A stretch of DNA of 64,000 nucleotides, taken from positions 49,379 to 113,378 of the forward strand of contig CATQIB010000001.1 of assembly GCA_958296185.1 (NCBI GenBank), read 5' to 3'. Positions 9,210 to 19,900 of the stretch are shown here, in pieces. The DNA comes from an uncultured Mesonia sp. (lineage in GTDB: Bacteria; Bacteroidota; Bacteroidia; Flavobacteriales; Flavobacteriaceae). Positions within the stretch are counted from its first letter, which is position 1; every line of letters begins with the position of its first letter. A model generated the notes under the pieces. That model was not told the DNA's origin and did not search any database. It worked only from the letters and a program-made list of their open reading frames with translations. The translations under genes were made by a program, and so were the position numbers.

Positions 9210-11356
9210 TAATAAATAATTGTGGGTTTGATCAATACGGTCAATTTTGATTTGGAATCCTCCCTTCTTCTGGAGCTAAATAACCATTTTATGATCGGAA
9301 TTCTTGAAAGCAATGGAACACCTGTGCCAGAATCATCTTTTACCTGTTCTTCCAATCCTCCAAGCACTACAATATCCTGATCTTCTACCCTGATGATGGA
9401 GCTAAATTCCCTAGAATTAATATTGGGAGGAGCATTTTCTTCTATCCTACTACCAAAATCGGATTGAATAACAAAGATATCCAAGGTTACCTGTCCGTCA
9501 CCAGAAACCAAAGGTTTGATGGTCAGACCCAATTCTGCGTCAATGGGAACATAGTTGGTTATTTCAGAAGTTTGAGGGTTATCCGTACCATAGATGTTTC
9601 TTTGGGTAACCGCATAATAGGAAGTCTGTCCATTGGAGAAAGTAGCCCGATGTCCATTTAGAGTAGATAGTTTTGGGGTAGACCTGATTTTCAGGTTGCC
9701 ATTTGCCTCCATTGCTTTAATAGTAGCATAAAAATTAGGCACTACTTTTCCGAGATTGAAAGAACCAAAACCATCAAAACCACCAATAACTTTATTAATG
9801 GTCTTTGAACTCAAGGTCATATTGGTGGAAGGAAATATAGACCCTTGGGTTACTACAGGCTCATCACCTATACCCCAACTCACACCAGTTTCCACGGTAG
9901 CACTTCTTCTTACTTCTATGATCATAACTTCTATAAGTACAACAGGTACGGGTTTGTCGATCTTTGCAATAAATGTTTTAAACCTTTTTATTTTCTCGCT
10001 TGTGCCGTTGACATAGAAACTGTTCATCTCAAAATCAATTTTGATGTCAAGCCCTTCTTTTATTTCATCTGGTAGTATACTAATCAGTGCCTCTGCCTTG
10101 GAATTATAATTACCAAAACTATTATTTTGAGGCGTAGCTACTTGTTCCCTATGCCTATTGGAGTAATTATCAAATTGACCGGAATTCTGGTAATTATTGC
10201 CATAATTGTTGTAATTACCTGTTGGGATATTCCCCGCTCTTCGGTTGGACGTATTTCCTTTTCCAGAAGGATCCGCTAATAACTCTACGGAACGATGCTG
10301 TAGGTGAACTATCTCGACCTCCCGAACGCTTAATTGATCTTTAGTCCCAAAGAAATACAGGTTGCCTTCTTTCTTATAAGTAAAAATGGTGTTATTTGAA
10401 CCATTTCCCTGTGGGTTGGTTCCATTGCCACTGGAGATATTTCCTTGTACTTTGAATATTTCAGAAAGCAACTGGTCAAAATAAATGGTTTTCGCCTTTA
10501 AAGTAATAGTACCTGCTTGTGAGAGAGGGGAAGCCGTAAAAATATCAATTCCCAGTTCTTCTCCGATGTTGTAGACGATATCTTCAACAGGAGAAGAGGT
10601 GAAATCCACGCTTAATAACTTAGATTCAGAATCCAGGATCTCATAGTTAAAGCCTGCCCTTCTCTGCCTTTTGGAAACAGGGGTGTTGTTGTTGGAAGAG
10701 GAAGACGGCGAGTCGTCCTCAAACAAGTAAAAATTATCCTCTGTTTTCTCCACAAAAAGATAATTGGCATATGCCAGTTTTTGCATCGCACTCTCAAAAG
10801 GAGTGTCCTTCATATATACCGTTAGCTTCTTGTTTTCGATACCTGGAGAAAAAACCAAGTTCTTTCCAGATTCGTTTATTATTTTTTTAAAAACCTCATA
10901 CAACTTGTCATTATTTAGGTCTAGGGAGATAAGGTCTTCATTGGGACTATAGGAAATTGGTATAATTCTTTTTTCAGGTACAGGTTCTGGTTCGTAGTAT
11001 TTCTTTACCGATAATATATTTCCTGTAAAATCAATCGTTAAGCTGTATTCCTTGCACAAAAAGACCAAAAGGTCTGCAACCGTGACATTGGAAAAATTGT
11101 TTACAATGTTAATTTGGTTGAGTTCGGGGGATACATTAATATTTAAGTTATGAATGTCAGAAATAGCCAATAAGAAATTACTTAAATTGACATTTGTTAC
11201 ATTGATTTCCGTCTTTACATTCTCCGTCAAACCTGGCTCTTCAACCGCCAGAATAGTCAATTGATTTTTTATACGCTCAATCCTATTGGGTTCTTGAGCG
11301 TTTAAAAAAGAGCTATAAATTAAGAATAAAAGAGTATATAGGAGTTTCTTGGACAT
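9209..11356 (-). CDS. gspD: type II secretion / type IV pilus secretin
   Basis: This is the outer-membrane channel subunit. After the signal peptide (ending near FLNAQ), residues about 45-340 hold three STN/N0-like domains. An Asn/Gly/Tyr-rich low-complexity linker (about 365-410) and an N1-type domain (DIKIDFEMNSFYVNGT) follow. The secretin core starts at VPVVLIEVMIIEVRR and includes the diagnostic VPLLSRIPIIKWLFSSRRRE and the final LTVLIKPTII. At 715 residues it is in the normal range. It lies 10 bp after the GspE ATPase stop. A secretin of this type would let folded substrates or a pseudopilus cross the outer membrane. No separate pilotin gene was recognised; nearby lipoproteins are candidates. 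Confidence 0.93.
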   Translation of the reverse strand: MSKKLLYTLLFLIYSSFLNAQEPNRIERIKNQLTILAVEEPGLTENVKTEINVTNVNLSNFLLAISDIHNLNINVSPELNQINIVNNFSNVTVADLLVFLCKEYSLTIDFTGNILSVKKYYEPEPVPEKRIIPISYSPNEDLISLDLNNDKLYEVFKKIINESGKNLVFSPGIENKKLTVYMKDTPFESAMQKLAYANYLFVEKTEDNFYLFEDDSPSSSSNNNTPVSKRQRRAGFNYEILDSESKLLSVDFTSSPVEDIVYNIGEELGIDIFTASPLSQAGTITLKAKTIYFDQLLSEIFKVQGNISSGNGTNPQGNGSNNTIFTYKKEGNLYFFGTKDQLSVREVEIVHLQHRSVELLADPSGKGNTSNRRAGNIPTGNYNNYGNNYQNSGQFDNYSNRHREQVATPQNNSFGNYNSKAEALISILPDEIKEGLDIKIDFEMNSFYVNGTSEKIKRFKTFIAKIDKPVPVVLIEVMIIEVRRSATVETGVSWGIGDEPVVTQGSIFPSTNMTLSSKTINKVIGGFDGFGSFNLGKVVPNFYATIKAMEANGNLKIRSTPKLSTLNGHRATFSNGQTSYYAVTQRNIYGTDNPQTSEITNYVPIDAELGLTIKPLVSGDGQVTLDIFVIQSDFGSRIEENAPPNINSREFSSIIRVEDQDIVVLGGLEEQVKDDSGTGVPLLSRIPIIKWLFSSRRREDSKSKLTVLIKPTIIY

Positions 11357-11366
11357 TGGTGTATAA

Positions 11367-12770
11367 TTAATCGGTTAAAAGCGAATATACTTCTTCTATA
11401 GAAGTCGTTCCAAATCGTATTAAATGGATGGCATTGCTTTTTAAGGTTTCTATATTATTCTTTTGTAAATAACCATCAATGGATAACTCATTGTCTTTGA
11501 TGTAAGGTATTAATCCCTTTGTAATGGGTATGATCTCATAAACGGCTTTCCTCCCCTTATACCCCGTATAATAACAACTACTACAACCAATAGCTTTAAA
11601 ATGTGTGTTTAAATTTTTAGGGATGGAAAAGTTCTTTGGGAACAGATTGGAGGAAATCACATCTTCTTTTTTACATTCATCACAGAGCTTCCTTACCAAA
11701 CGCTGTGCAATACTGACATTAAGCGTACTTGCAATTAAAAAGGGAGGGATACCCATATCGATCAATCTGGAAATGGTTGCCCACGCAGAATTGGTATGAA
11801 TGGTGGACAGTACCAAATGTCCTGTAAGAGAAGCACGGATAGCCATTTGTGCGGTTTTTACATCCCTGATTTCACCGACCATAATGATATCCGGGTCTTG
11901 TCTTAAGAATGTTCGTAGTGCACTGGCAAAATCTAGACCTATGTTTTCTTTTAATTGTACTTGATTTACTCCTTCTAATGTATACTCAATGGGATCTTCG
12001 ATAGTCAAAATATTGGAAGTTTCATCGTTTAAAACTTTAAGCGTGGCATAGAGGGTAGTGGTTTTTCCAGAGCCAGTAGGTCCAGAAATTAGCACAATAC
12101 CATTGGGGTTTTTAATGCTCTCTTTGTAGGTTTTAAGCTCCCTTGTATTAAAGCCTAAATCTTCAAGGTTTAAATGATTGGTTTCCTTACTTAAGATTCT
12201 CAATACTATTTTTTCACCATAAAGCGTTGGAAGGGAAGAGACCCTGATGTCAAATTCTTCTGTTTGGGATTTAAAGGTAATCCTTCCATCTTGCGGAAGC
12301 CGCTTCTCTGAGATATCCAGACCAGCCTTAATTTTAACTTTGTTAATGATTATTGGGTATTCTTCAAAAGAAATGGAATAATACTCTTTTAATTTTCCAT
12401 CCAACCGAAAACGGACTCTACAACTTTCTTCATAGGGTTCAAAATGGATATCACTGCTACCAATATCTTTTGCGGTAAATAAAAGTTTTTCTAAAAAGTC
12501 ATTACTATAATGAAAATCTCGATTTTGGTAAGAGGATTCCCGATAGTTCTGCGATAGGTATTTCTGTAAGATTTCCTTTGTGGTCAATATTAAATCGACG
12601 GATAAGCCCAATAGGATTTCCAGCTCTTGCTTTAGATCTTCGGAATCATTTTCACTATAAAGCGTCAGAAGATCGTCCTTAAAGTCCACAGGTACAATGC
12701 GGTAATGATACGCCTGTTTACTGCTGATTTTTTGTAGTAAAGAAGTTGATATGTTGTGTTTCTCTTCCAA
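11367..12770 (-). CDS. gspE: GspE/PilB-type secretion ATPase
   Basis: This is the cytoplasmic hexameric motor that drives pseudopilus assembly. A short N1E-like region is followed by the ATPase core: DIHFEPYEE (Asp/arginine-finger region), Walker A GPTGSGKTTT at 230-239, Asp box TIEDPIEY, Walker B DPDIIMVGEIRD near 292-303, and His box TGHLVLSTIHTNSA. A four-cysteine zinc site is visible (C363, C366, C396, C399), as in GspE and PilB. The 467 residues are slightly short because the N-terminal domain is reduced. The gene lies 10 bp after the prepilin peptidase gene. Assembly rather than retraction is favoured by the zinc site. Confidence 0.95.
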   Translation of the reverse strand: MEEKHNISTSLLQKISSKQAYHYRIVPVDFKDDLLTLYSENDSEDLKQELEILLGLSVDLILTTKEILQKYLSQNYRESSYQNRDFHYSNDFLEKLLFTAKDIGSSDIHFEPYEESCRVRFRLDGKLKEYYSISFEEYPIIINKVKIKAGLDISEKRLPQDGRITFKSQTEEFDIRVSSLPTLYGEKIVLRILSKETNHLNLEDLGFNTRELKTYKESIKNPNGIVLISGPTGSGKTTTLYATLKVLNDETSNILTIEDPIEYTLEGVNQVQLKENIGLDFASALRTFLRQDPDIIMVGEIRDVKTAQMAIRASLTGHLVLSTIHTNSAWATISRLIDMGIPPFLIASTLNVSIAQRLVRKLCDECKKEDVISSNLFPKNFSIPKNLNTHFKAIGCSSCYYTGYKGRKAVYEIIPITKGLIPYIKDNELSIDGYLQKNNIETLKSNAIHLIRFGTTSIEEVYSLLTD

Positions 12771-12780
12771 ATAATTCTGG

Positions 12781-13263
12781 TTAAATTCTATAAAGTGAAT
12801 CTACTACCCCCATCCAATAGGCAAGATAGGTAAATAGAAAAAACAAACTCATGTGACCTGCTAAGGGGACAGAAGACTGGGAGGCTTTATTTTTTAAAAT
12901 TAAGTGTAATGATAAAGAAAAAATCAACGACATCACAAATAATACAATAAAAGAAAATGAGCTAAAGGAAAATGTGATAGCAATAAAAAACAGGAGGTCC
13001 CCATAACCAAAAACATGGCTAAATTTTTCTTTTAACTTTAATTTTATATAAAAAAAGGTTAGTATGAAAATAAATAAGACGAAAAAGACATTATAGATTA
13101 AGGTAAGTAAAAAAACTTCTTTCAATACTTCATTAAAATGCAGAACACCTGTAAGAATACCTACAATAGGAAATAGAAACCAATACACCTCCCTATCCTT
13201 AAAATCTTGAAAAAAAATATAAAGGAGAGAAGCGATAAGAATCAATTTAATAGCAATGATCAA
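12781..13263 (-). CDS. A24-family prepilin peptidase (peptidase domain only)
   Basis: This integral-membrane aspartate protease cleaves the leader of pseudopilins. At 160 residues it has only the peptidase half and lacks the cytoplasmic methylase domain of PilD/GspO, like archaeal and Tad-type enzymes. The catalytic aspartates are visible as D20 in FQDFKDREVYW and D89 in GYGD (the GxGD motif at 86-89). Six or so hydrophobic helices cover the chain. The start overlaps the end of the pseudopilin gene by 4 bp, which indicates coupling to its substrate. All three pseudopilins of the locus carry serine rather than glycine before the cleavage site, so this enzyme is expected to accept serine there. 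Confidence 0.88.
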   Translation of the reverse strand: MIIAIKLILIASLLYIFFQDFKDREVYWFLFPIVGILTGVLHFNEVLKEVFLLTLIYNVFFVLFIFILTFFYIKLKLKEKFSHVFGYGDLLFFIAITFSFSSFSFIVLFVMSLIFSLSLHLILKNKASQSSVPLAGHMSLFFLFTYLAYWMGVVDSLYRI

Positions 13264-13661
13264 TCTTTTACGATTTGTTTTGGGTTTCCGTTTTCATCGA
13301 TTTCCCAGATGTTAAAAACTCCATCTCCATCAAAATCTGTAACAGCCGTAGCTCTTGCTTTAAAAGTATTATTGTTTGCTTGAATAATATCATAACTGTA
13401 ATTAGCAGCCCCACCATCTTTCACGGTTTTTGGAGCTTCAAAATCTAGTTCGCTTAAATCGGGCGAATATTTGGAGTACATATACATGTGAGTAGTCTGA
13501 GAATTATATAAATACTTTAACTGGGTCTGAGCTTCCACGCTCTTAGCTTTGCTGATCAAAGGCATTAAGTTAGGCAGCGCTAAGAGTAACAATATCCCGA
13601 TTATCGCTAAAACGATCAAGATTTCTTGCAGGTTAAACGAAGGTATTTTTTTCATGCTCAT
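13260..13661 (-). CDS. gspG: major pseudopilin, GspG-like
   Basis: The class III leader is short and basic (MSMKKIPS). It precedes the processing site and hydrophobic helix FNLQEILIVLAIIGILLLLA, which carries the invariant Glu at mature position 5. The globular part ends with TDFDGDGVFNIWEID, an acidic loop at the place where GspG binds calcium. Length (133 residues) and this loop favour the major pseudopilin. The residue before the cleavage site is Ser instead of the usual Gly. The gene is first in the minus-strand operon and is divergent from RHS cassette 1. An alternative start is Met3. Confidence 0.9.
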   Translation of the reverse strand: MSMKKIPSFNLQEILIVLAIIGILLLLALPNLMPLISKAKSVEAQTQLKYLYNSQTTHMYMYSKYSPDLSELDFEAPKTVKDGGAANYSYDIIQANNNTFKARATAVTDFDGDGVFNIWEIDENGNPKQIVKD

Positions 13662-13677
13662 TTCATTAATTATTCTG

Positions 13678-13685
13678 CAAATGTA
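13678..13685 (-). promoter_or_regulatory. -7 promoter element of the secretion operon
   Basis: On the minus strand this reads TACATTTG, a match to TAnnTTTG, 17 bp upstream of the pseudopilin ATG. The leader would be very short. The 157-bp divergent region also holds TTTATTTG-like sites facing RHS cassette 1. Confidence 0.5.
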
Positions 13686-13818
13686 AAAATTTTCTTAAAA
13701 TTTATTTGTAGCAAATGTTAAATATAGCTTTATTTGCGCTCTGCAAAATTATGTTGGTGGTTAAAATTCCTTTAAATTAACTAATGATCCAATTTAATTG
13801 TAAAAAAAATTTTATAAA

Positions 13819-16800
13819 ATGAAAAGAATTAAGCTTTTTTATGTTTTCTCACTTGTATCACTCATTGCTAACTCTCAAGACGCATTTACCAAATACGATA
13901 ATTTACATCAAAACTATTTCTTGGCACCAGAGGTTAAATCTTTTTTGCAGACAAACTTAACCTCTAATGATATGGTATCTGGTAAAATAGGTCTTACACT
14001 ACCATTGTATGAAATAAGATCTGGAAGATTGAGGTACCCAATACAGTTAAGTTATAATTCTGGGGGTGTTAATGTTAATCAAGAATCCTCCGAGGTAGGG
14101 CTAAATTGGAGTATTTCTAAGTCAGTTATTATAAGAAAAATTATGGACGGACATGATTTTGACAATAAGGGCTCTCAGTTTCTTGATCCTGTAGGAGGAG
14201 GTTTTTCTGTAAATAGTACCGAACATGATGATGATTGGAATTGGAGTAGAAAAAAAATGGGTTACTTGCTTAAAACCAAACTCAATTTCTTAGCAGATCC
14301 AGATATATCAAATGTAGATGACTTGCCTGACATTTTTACCTTTTTAAGTGCGGATGGCTATAATACTAAATTTTATTTAAAAAATTATAATACTATTGTA
14401 GAAATGACAGAAAAAGAATCTTTGTTCACGTTTGATACAATTAAAAAGTTTTATAATAATCCTGAATACGCATCCAATTCTTTTTATCCTGAATTCCCGA
14501 TGCGCGATATAAAGAAAGTAGTTATTAAAGGTAATAATGGAATTGAATACACTTTTGAGCATTTTGATGTTTCAATAACGAGAACAGAATACCTTGGAGG
14601 GTCATATTATCAACTCGCTGATATTTCACCACAGGTTAGCGCTTGGCATATTAGTAAGATTGAAGATATCAGAAATGGTGACAAGATAGAGTTTGAATAT
14701 CAAACATATAATCCTGATCCGATAAATTCAGAATATACTTATCCAAACTCTCCTATACCAGCAGGTTTAAAAGTCTTAAACTATACTAAAACTTTTCCGC
14801 ACAAAACTTGGCTGAACGATAATTTTATAAAAACTGCCTTTTCATCTATTGAGCAATCTATTGGTTATTACAGTACTCTGCAATCAGCCCAGCACAAGTT
14901 GAAATCCAATTTTTATACATACACTAGATTTCTTCAAAAGAATAAATTAACGAAGATTAAGTTCAATAAAGGAGTAGTGGTTTTTAATTGGTCAAATCGT
15001 CAAGATTTGTACGGAGATTATAAGTTAGACAGTATTAATGTATACAATAAAAAGGTTAATCCTGTCTTGGGGAATAGGGTGCGAAAGATTAATTTTAATT
15101 ATGGATACTTTAGTTCAAATAGCGGATGCAGAGATACTTATCTGTGTAAACGTTTGAAACTTAAAAGTTTGATTTTAGATGATTTGAAAGAATATTCATT
15201 TAATTATTATGATGAATACTCACAAACCTTTCCCAACAAGGAAAGTAATAGGCAAGATTTGTATGGGTACTATTCGAGTAACGTGAACGGAAATACAGAC
15301 TCACCAGATTTATATTTCTATCCAAATAAAAAGGAACTTTCTCTATTACCATTTAATATTCCGTATGTGGAAAGGTATCGAGTACCTGGCACTCATACTC
15401 TTACGTCCTCTTCCTTAGAGGATGTAAGAAAATGGACATTGTCTTCAATAAAACATCCAACAGGGATACTGGAGAGTTTTGAATATGAATTGAATGATGT
15501 TAATATTTTTAACCAAGACGTTATTACATCAGGGTTAAGATTGAAAGAGAATTTTTTTGAAAAAGAAGGAAAAACTATTCGGAAGTATAATTATTTATAT
15601 AAGAATGAAGCGGGGAAGAGTTCAGGTGTTTTAACACAGGTGCCAATTTTTGGTAAGCCAAATGCAATTATAACTCAATCAGATTTGCGAAATTGGAATC
15701 AAGAGTTAATCCACGAAACTTTTACAACTCACTCTATTCCAGCAATTTTTAGTTTTAGCCCTAAATCCAATTTGCTATATAATAGAGTTACTATGAAAGA
15801 GTCTGGAAACGGCTATGTGATAAATCATTTCACTACTTCTGACGAAAAGCCAAACATATACGATAGAAGTCCAATTTCTTCTCAAAATCTAAATGATTTT
15901 ACTGACGTAACACACATACCTAATTATCTATTGAATAATAGTTCATTTGGTTCAAATTTTTATCTAGATAACTCATTTCAAAGAAGAAAGCTATTAAAGT
16001 CCCAAACCTTTAATGAATCTGGGGATCTTTTGAAAGAGATTATAAATGTTTATAGCGAGAATTCAAGTTATTTTAAGGATGATTTTACAAAACGATTGTT
16101 TTTTAAACAGACACTTGGTTTTGATAATGATGATTATGAAAACGTAATCGATGTAAATATTGGCTACAAAAAAGAAACTTTAAAACTAGTCGAAACTACA
16201 GAAAAAAATTATTTTAATGAAGGAACTATAAACTCTAGTTTGACCTATACTTATAACCAGTTAGGACTATTATCGAGTTCATCCATGAAGTCTAATGAAA
16301 ATGAAGATAAATTTCACATTACCAATTATGTATATGGAATAGATACGGATAATCAATCAATAAAGAATACCCTCTCAGGCCTTCACTATCTTTCTAAAAT
16401 GCTCCAAAGAGAAGTTTTAGTTGAAAAAGACAACAATAAGATTTCACTTGAAAAACATGATATAGCTATTGATGCAAATGGTTTTGATAAACTTATCAGG
16501 CGTAGTAATAAAAGCTCTACTTATTTTCCTGAAAAAGAGATAACCAGGCGAGATAATAGGGGTAATATTTTGGAATACATCAATAAACAAGGACAAATTA
16601 TTTCTCTAATTTACGGTTATGGTTATAGTAACCCAATAGCAAGGGTAGAGAATGCTTCTTATGCACAAATAGCTTCAGCAATGAATGCAACTGTAAACTA
16701 TGTAAAAGGGCTTGATGAAACAGACATGTATCTAATAGACAACTTAAGAAATAAACCAGAAATGAAAGAAGCTAGAATAACAACATATACTTATAAACCT

Positions 16801-16938
16801 TTGGTTGGAATTACAAGAATACGAGATGAACGTGGTAGAGCAATAAATTACGAATACGATGATTACAATCGTTTAGAATTTATCAAGGACCAAGCCGGAA
16901 ATATCATTGAGGAGAATAAATATAATTATAAAGACTAA
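13819..16938 (+). CDS. RHS cassette 1: secreted YD-repeat partner protein
   Basis: The 1039-residue protein has a Sec signal peptide (residues 1-19, ending SLIANSQ). An N-terminal SpvB/TcaC-like region follows, recognised by GLTLPLYEIRSGRLRYPIQL, YNSGGVNV and VGLNWSISKS. Then there is a long beta-rich body and, at the C-terminus, YD/RHS repeats (YKPLVGITRIRDERGRAINY, YDDYNRLEFIKDQAGNIIEE). It ends without a toxin tip and without a T9SS sorting domain. The DUF6443-RHS gene starts 32 bp later, and the same gene order is seen in cassettes 2 and 3. By analogy with the shells of Tc toxins it may help cap or encapsulate its RHS partner; that role is inferred. Confidence 0.8.
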   Translation: MKRIKLFYVFSLVSLIANSQDAFTKYDNLHQNYFLAPEVKSFLQTNLTSNDMVSGKIGLTLPLYEIRSGRLRYPIQLSYNSGGVNVNQESSEVGLNWSISKSVIIRKIMDGHDFDNKGSQFLDPVGGGFSVNSTEHDDDWNWSRKKMGYLLKTKLNFLADPDISNVDDLPDIFTFLSADGYNTKFYLKNYNTIVEMTEKESLFTFDTIKKFYNNPEYASNSFYPEFPMRDIKKVVIKGNNGIEYTFEHFDVSITRTEYLGGSYYQLADISPQVSAWHISKIEDIRNGDKIEFEYQTYNPDPINSEYTYPNSPIPAGLKVLNYTKTFPHKTWLNDNFIKTAFSSIEQSIGYYSTLQSAQHKLKSNFYTYTRFLQKNKLTKIKFNKGVVVFNWSNRQDLYGDYKLDSINVYNKKVNPVLGNRVRKINFNYGYFSSNSGCRDTYLCKRLKLKSLILDDLKEYSFNYYDEYSQTFPNKESNRQDLYGYYSSNVNGNTDSPDLYFYPNKKELSLLPFNIPYVERYRVPGTHTLTSSSLEDVRKWTLSSIKHPTGILESFEYELNDVNIFNQDVITSGLRLKENFFEKEGKTIRKYNYLYKNEAGKSSGVLTQVPIFGKPNAIITQSDLRNWNQELIHETFTTHSIPAIFSFSPKSNLLYNRVTMKESGNGYVINHFTTSDEKPNIYDRSPISSQNLNDFTDVTHIPNYLLNNSSFGSNFYLDNSFQRRKLLKSQTFNESGDLLKEIINVYSENSSYFKDDFTKRLFFKQTLGFDNDDYENVIDVNIGYKKETLKLVETTEKNYFNEGTINSSLTYTYNQLGLLSSSSMKSNENEDKFHITNYVYGIDTDNQSIKNTLSGLHYLSKMLQREVLVEKDNNKISLEKHDIAIDANGFDKLIRRSNKSSTYFPEKEITRRDNRGNILEYINKQGQIISLIYGYGYSNPIARVENASYAQIASAMNATVNYVKGLDETDMYLIDNLRNKPEMKEARITTYTYKPLVGITRIRDERGRAINYEYDDYNRLEFIKDQAGNIIEENKYNYKD

Positions 16939-16970
16939 TCATCAACTAAGCCAGTCAAAAAAACTAAAAG

Positions 16971-19900
16971 ATGAAAAAAAATATATTTTTTATTTTATTA
17001 CTCCTTTCAATACATTTTATATCCAAAGCACAGAGCAGTACAGAAAATTACATACACACTAAAACGTATAAGGTTGAAACTACTAATGGTAATGTTAGTT
17101 CAGATAACATTCTAGAAAAAGTTGCTTATTATGACGGTCTAGGTAGGTTAAAACAAACTGCGAGAAAAAGTGGTAAGGATGGTGATAGGGTTGTTATTAT
17201 TCCTGTAGAATATGATGAGTATGGCCGTCAAACCAAAGAATACATGCCGTATTCAAAATATAGAATGAGCAGCACTGCTTTAGATTTTGAATCAAACAAC
17301 CTGGTTATTTCTGAATCAGAAAATTATTACACTAGTCAATACCCTAATGAACTTAATTCAAATAGTCCTAACGTTTACAGTGAAAAGTCATATGAAAAGT
17401 CTCCCCTAAGCAGAGTATTGGAGCAAGGAGCCCCAGGGAAATCTTGGGAGCTTACAAGCAGCAATGCAGACCATTCTATTAAGTATGCTTATGAAACAAA
17501 TATTGAGAATGAAGTTATTTATTTTAAAGTTAATTTTAATGACCCAAATAATACGGAAAAACCTAGCTTAATAAGAGAAGGTTTTTATATAGAAAACCAG
17601 TTATTTAAACAAGTAACAAAAGATGAAAATTGGCAGCCAAATCAAATCTTTCCTAATGATCATACGACACAAGAGTTTACAAATAAGGAAGGTCATCTGA
17701 TTCTAAAACGTACATTTAATAAGGGCATAGCACATGATACTCACTATATTTATGATGATTATGGAAATTTAACTTACGTTTTGCCTCCTGATAGTTACAC
17801 CACAGAAGTACATAATGAATTAATATATATATATCATTACGACACAAAAAACCGTTTGATTGAAAAAAAAATACCAGGAAAAGGTTGGGAGTTTATTGTA
17901 TATGACAACCGAGACAACCCTGTACTTACTCAAGATGCCAAATTAAGAAGTGTTAATGATTGGCTTTTTACTAAATATGATAAACTTGAACGGATTATTT
18001 ATACAGGTAAGCATCATTATTTACCGAAAGATACTCTTTATGAGAGTCAAGCACGGATAGAATTACAAAGCTTATTAAATAGTGAGAGTTTTTCGAACAG
18101 AGAAAGTCGAATTACTAATTCGTTACCTATTGATGGACCATCTTCCTTTTATTATACCAATAACCACTACCCAACATCGAACATAGAAATATACACTGTC
18201 AATTATTACGATAAGTATTTGAATGTGAGTGACACAAACGGAAACATTTTTTCTATACCAAATACAGTTGAAAACCAGTTGGTAAATCATGAAAGTTCAG
18301 GCTTACAAACAACTAATGTTGGACTAAAGTTAATCAATAAAACCCGTGTTTTAGGCACTAATGACTTTATTACAACGTTTAATGCCTTTGATAGAAAGGC
18401 TAGGTTAATATATAAAGCAATAGATAATCCATTTTTGCAAACACAGGATGAGTATAAAATTAAATTAGACTTTATCGGTAATGAGCAATACACAATTCAC
18501 ACTCATAATAGGTCTGGTAAATCACCAATCGTAATTACTGATGAGTTTAACTATGATTATGAAAACAGGCGTGTCTCGCATTTTCAAAAAGGATTACATA
18601 GCTTAATCTCTTCAAAAGAAAAAATTTATAGAAATGTATATGGTAAGCAGGGTAATTTGATTACAAAATATATTGGAGGTACTTTCCATAATATTAAGTC
18701 AGCATCTGGTCAAATTATACCCAATTATCATTTGCAAAAAATTGATTATAATTATAATATAAGAGGTTGGTTGACAGGGATTAATGAAACGCCTCTTATA
18801 GAAGAAGATTTATTTGGTTTTAATTTAGAATATGATAAATCTTCAATCTCACAATATAACGGTAATATAGGCTCAACAAGTTGGATGACTGCTACAGACT
18901 CACCAGGAATGTTATCTAATTCTGTTTTAAGACGCTATACATACAGATACGATGCTCTTAATCGTTTAAATAGTGCAAACTATACGGCTACATATATGCG
19001 TGCTTTTTTGAATGAGGATTATAGTTTAAGAGATGTTACATACGATAAAAGAGGTAATATTATTAATTTAAGTAGGATTGGAAAATTACATGATTCCCAA
19101 GGTAACCCTATATCCAGCTATCATAATGATCCTAATAATTTTAATTATATCGATAGGTTGACATACACTTATAAGCCTCATAGTAATACTTTAAGAAAAG
19201 TAGATGAAACAGCATCATCATATGATGGGTACAAGGAAAACACAAGCTATATAGAAGATTTCTCTTATGATGTTAATGGGAATATGATTGAAAATAAAGA
19301 TAAAAACATTACAGAAATTACTTATAACCACTTGAACCAGCCTCAATATGTACAATTTGGTCCTTTTACTGAAAATGGGACCGATTATTTAGGGGCCGGG
19401 ATAGAGTATGTGTATACAGCTACAGGAGAAAAAATACAGAAAAAAGTTATTAAATACAAACCTGATTCAAGGCCTTTTTTCAATCCAATAGTTGATTATG
19501 TAGAGGGAGTTATATATGAAAATTCAAATTTAAAATTTATTAATCATCCGGAAGGATATGCTGAGCCTAAAAACACTTTTGATTATTCACTTGGTTTTGA
19601 TTATATTTATCAATATAAAGACCACTTAGGGAATGTAAGATTAAACTATAAAGAAGATTTAACTGTTAATGTAGAAAATATAGAGGAGAGTGTTTTCTAT
19701 GATAATTTAGATGATAGTAGTGGTTGGGATAGTGAAGGGGCTTTATATGGTACTTTTGGTAATATTGTGAATGATTTTGGATACTCCGGCAATAATTCCG
19801 TGAGATTAAAATCAATTGATCAAAGCGTATATGCTCATAGCAATACTTGGGTTGAGATAGATAATCCCCAGACTACAACATATAAATTTTCAGGTTATAT